Shown: positions 61,825-64,000 of the stretch, one piece after another
Layout of the letters: every line of letters begins with the position of its first letter
How positions within the stretch are numbered: the stretch's first letter is position 1
NCBI GenBank assembly: GCA_033002965.1
Contig: JAURVB010010314.1
Location: forward strand, 1 to 64,000
Reading direction: 5' to 3'
DNA length: 64,000 nt
DNA from: Piper betle
Taxonomy: Eukaryota; Streptophyta; Magnoliopsida; Piperales; Piperaceae
Translations under genes and position numbers: made by a program
The notes under the pieces: generated by a model
Told to the model about the DNA's origin: nothing
The model's input: only the letters and a program-made list of their open reading frames with translations
Database searches by the model: none

Positions 61825-62075
61825 AGTAGTGATAGCCGCCCCATAAAAAGGCTACGGCCAGGGTGAGTGAGGCACAACGATTCCTCCATCGCACTAGAGT
61901 GCAGTGATTGCCGCCCCATAAAAAGGCTACGGCCGGGGTGTGTGAGGCACTGGCACTGAGTGCAGTGATAGCCGCCCCATAAAAAGGCTACGGCCGGGGT
62001 GTGTGAGGCACTGGCACTAGAGTTGGCAGTGAGAGCTTCCCCACAAACGGGGCATAGCGATCACCTGAGTGCAAT
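61825..62075. repeat. Minisatellite inside a family D LTR ('ggctacggccggggtg' type)
   Basis: Three units with 'gccgccccataaaaaggcta' cores plus one 'gagagcttccccacaaac' unit, same family and orientation as 18061-18540 but shorter. Confidence 0.85.
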
Positions 62076-62128
62076 GATAGCCAGTTAGGCCCACAATATT
62101 ATCATGAAAAATGGCGGGTCGTTACAGG

Positions 62129-62140
62129 TGGTATCAGAGC
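62129..62140 (+). other. Primer-binding site (initiator tRNA-Met) of the Tekay-like element
   Basis: TGGTATCAGAGC begins two bases after the LTR end, the same spacing as in the TRIMs. Confidence 0.92.
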
Positions 62141-62262
62141 GAAGTTTCCCAAAAGCTCACATCTTATGACTCAAGTACCTTGTTGAAGAGTCCAATATCT
62201 ATCTTTCTCCGTCATTAGGAAAAAAACAATTTTTTTTCTATAACATAACGAATAAATTTTAG

Positions 62263-62472
62263 ATGGCAGGCACCCGAAGGAAGTCGAGTCAAGCTGGGCA
62301 GTCGGACACAAACATGGAGAGTGTGTTAGGCCAAATTTTGACGGCCATACAGGGACTAGCGCAGGCTTCAGAAAATACCAGTTCTGTGGTTCAGAACATG
62401 GTGCAGAGGTTGCCGGGATTGGGAATGGGGAATGGACTAGTTGTCTGCACACCAGGCTTTCCTCGACTATAA
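62263..62472 (+). pseudogene. Gag N-terminal stub of the Tekay-like element
   Basis: The ATG at 62263 lies about 120 bp after the PBS. 'MAGTRRKSSQ' and 'VLGQILTAIQGLAQASENTS' resemble the start of Tekay/Del gag. After about 55 residues the sequence jumps (near 62430-62445) to the end of the protease, so the capsid body, zinc knuckle and protease active site are deleted. The frame ends at a stop at 62470. Confidence 0.78.
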
Positions 62473-64000
62473 AAGGAGGAGAGTGTTGACTAAACCTTGT
62501 AATTGTGAGATGGGGGTCATTTTCCAAGGGTCATGGAATGATTCATCCACTTGTATTGTGTTGGTTATTGAGGCAACTGAGTGGTTTGGTGAGGGTTGTA
62601 AAGTCTTTTTGGCAACTCTAGAACAGTCTGAGTCCAAACCCAGAGAGTTGTCCATGATTCCGGTGGTAGCAGAATTTCCGGACGTATTTCCAAGTGAACT
62701 TCCAGGGTTACCTCCTAAGTGGGCAGTGGAGTTTGTCATTGACCTAGCACCGGGAGTATCACCAATTTCTAAAGCACCATACCGCATGGCTCCAGCAGAA
62801 CTCAAGGAGTTAAAAAGTCAATTAGAAGAGCTGCTGTAGGCAGGCTTCATACGACCAAGTACTTCACCCTGGGGAGCCCATGTTCTTTTTGTAAAGAAGA
62901 GGGATGGCTCACTTCGATTGTGTGTTGACTATTGCCAGCTCAATCAAGTGACAGTCAAGAATCGGTACCCCTTACCGACGATTGATGATTTATTTGATCA
63001 GTTGAAAACAGCTCGGAATAATCTCAAAAATAGACTTGCGGTCCTGATATCATCAACTGCGGGTGAAGTAATCTGACATACAGAAAACGGCTTTCCGAAC
63101 TCGCTATGGACATTATGAGTTTCTGGTTATGCCTTTTGGTCTGACAAATGCACCAGCAGTTTTTACCGACCATCAAAGTTTGAAGTATATCTTCACCCAG
63201 AATGACCTTAACCTTCGACAGAGACGGTGGATGGAATACTTGAAGGACTATGATTTCCAAATTTTATACCATCCGGGAAAAGCAAACGTTGTAGCCGACG
63301 CGTTGAGTCGGAAGGGCAAGGTGGACAAGGGTCAACAACTAGCTAGACTTTGGGCTATGTCAGTTGAGGTGGTAGCTATTAACCCGGTGGAACGTATGAC
63401 AGGACTACTGGCAAACCTGGTTATCTCCAATGAATTGGTGGACCGAGTTAAGCTAACACAAATGGAAGATGAGAAGCTCAATGAAATGTTGGACAAAACT
63501 CCCAACATTGTAGCAGATTCCAACAGTGTAATCAGATTTAGAGGGAGATTGTGTGTACCCAACAATGATGCATTAAAACGAGATATTCTAAAAGAAGCTC
63601 ATCGTTCAAGGTTCTCAATACACCCTGGTGTTACAAAGATGTACCAGGACTTGAAACGAACCTAATGGTGGGTTGGAATGAAGAGGGATGTGGTGGATTT
63701 TGTTTCCAAGTGTCAGACGTGCCAATTGATCAAAGCCCAACATCAACTACCCGGTGGATTATTACAACCTTTGGAGATACCTACCTGGAAATGGGAGCGT
63801 GTCACATGTGATTTTATTACTAAACTCCCAAGGACTTTGAAGAGACATGACTCTATATGGGTAGTTGTGGACCGTTTGACTAAGGCAGCTCATTTTATCC
63901 CCACAAAATCAACAAGGACTGCTGAATACTTAGCAGAACTGTACATAAATAACATTGTCAGGCTGCATGGAATTCCAAAGGAGATAGTCTCTGACAGAGA
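62441..64000 (+). pseudogene. Tekay-like gypsy pol remnant: protease end, partial RT, RNase H end, integrase (runs off window)
   Basis: The protease tail 'LSAHQAFLDYKRRRVL' is followed by the RT start 'IPVVAEFPDVFPSELPGLPP' and 'SKAPYRMAPAELKELKSQLE', a stop (TAG at 62837), and '[19 protein letters not shown]'. A one-base frameshift near 63020 precedes 'SKIDLRS' and '[12 protein letters not shown]', which joins directly to RNase H '[12 protein letters not shown]'; the YVDD catalytic motif and most of RNase H are deleted. RNase H ends '[16 protein letters not shown]'. Integrase follows with '[12 protein letters not shown]', a stop in place of Tyr at 63663, 'CQTCQ', and the core from 'WKWERVTCDFITKLPRTL' to 'HGIPKEIVSDRE'. 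Catalytically dead. Confidence 0.92.

Larger units (their letters stand above)
60071..62126 (+). mobile_element. Family D LTR serving as 5' LTR of the Tekay-like element
   Basis: It runs TGTAAAGACCCGG to GGGTCGTTACA. Inside are (AT)n at 60088-60131, 'attcgacgcgg...gatcgaacg', repeated 'acccggttaa' motifs, a TATA-like 'attttataagg' near 60370, a leader, an AT-rich part, 'gactcagtctgacactggg' and a minisatellite that jumps near 62080 into the conserved tail 'gccagttaggcccacaata'. It is followed by a PBS and gag. Confidence 0.92.

Overview
The window looks like intergenic, repeat-dense nuclear DNA of a flowering plant. It is AT-rich, I can support no host protein-coding gene or structural RNA gene, and nearly every base I could assign belongs to a transposable element of a plant-typical class: Ty3/gypsy chromoviruses (Tekay-like and Reina-like), an Athila/Tat-type gypsy element, a CACTA transposase fragment, and a very small non-autonomous LTR element. 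All coding remnants are broken. The species cannot be named from what is visible.

Layout. 1-4127: two copies of a ~3-kb LTR-like repeat (family B). 4128-6054: a cluster of miniature LTR elements (TRIMs), part of it inverted on itself. 6300-24060 and 25475-40275: two arms of a large, old inverted duplication around a ~1.4-kb centre. Each arm holds, from the centre outward, an LTR (family C) inserted in the RT region of a decayed Reina-like element, that element's RNase H, integrase and 3' end, and then 7-10 kb of non-coding sequence. Each arm has gained its own later insertions. 40555-43283: a third B copy carrying a tandem TRIM array. 43779-49319: an internally deleted Athila-like element on the minus strand. 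49770-50520: a CACTA tnp2 transposase remnant. 50636-54055: a fourth B copy carrying a complete TRIM. 54056-62126: a pile of long LTRs (family D) in both orientations with one unrelated GC-rich LTR. 62127-64000: PBS, gag stub and deleted pol of the family D (Tekay-like) element, running off the window.

The most striking element is the TRIM family: LTR about 154 bp (TGTGAGATCC...GTTACA), a PBS for initiator tRNA-Met two bases inside, a PPT, 5-bp target duplications, and an internal region found in three lengths (about 157, 228 and 300 bp) that differ by 71-72 bp, which is the length of an internal tandem unit. I count 22 recognisable TRIM LTRs, including two four-LTR tandem arrays. TRIMs and the large family D elements share the PBS, the TGTRA/TTACA termini and a TTTCG-rich block before the PPT, so D-type elements are plausible suppliers of the enzymes that moved the TRIMs. 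A second striking feature is that family D LTRs carry unrelated minisatellites in the same slot. The two duplication arms act as each other's empty-site control for most arm-specific insertions. Coordinates of element ends are base-exact where a terminus or target duplication is quoted; elsewhere they are good to some tens of bases.
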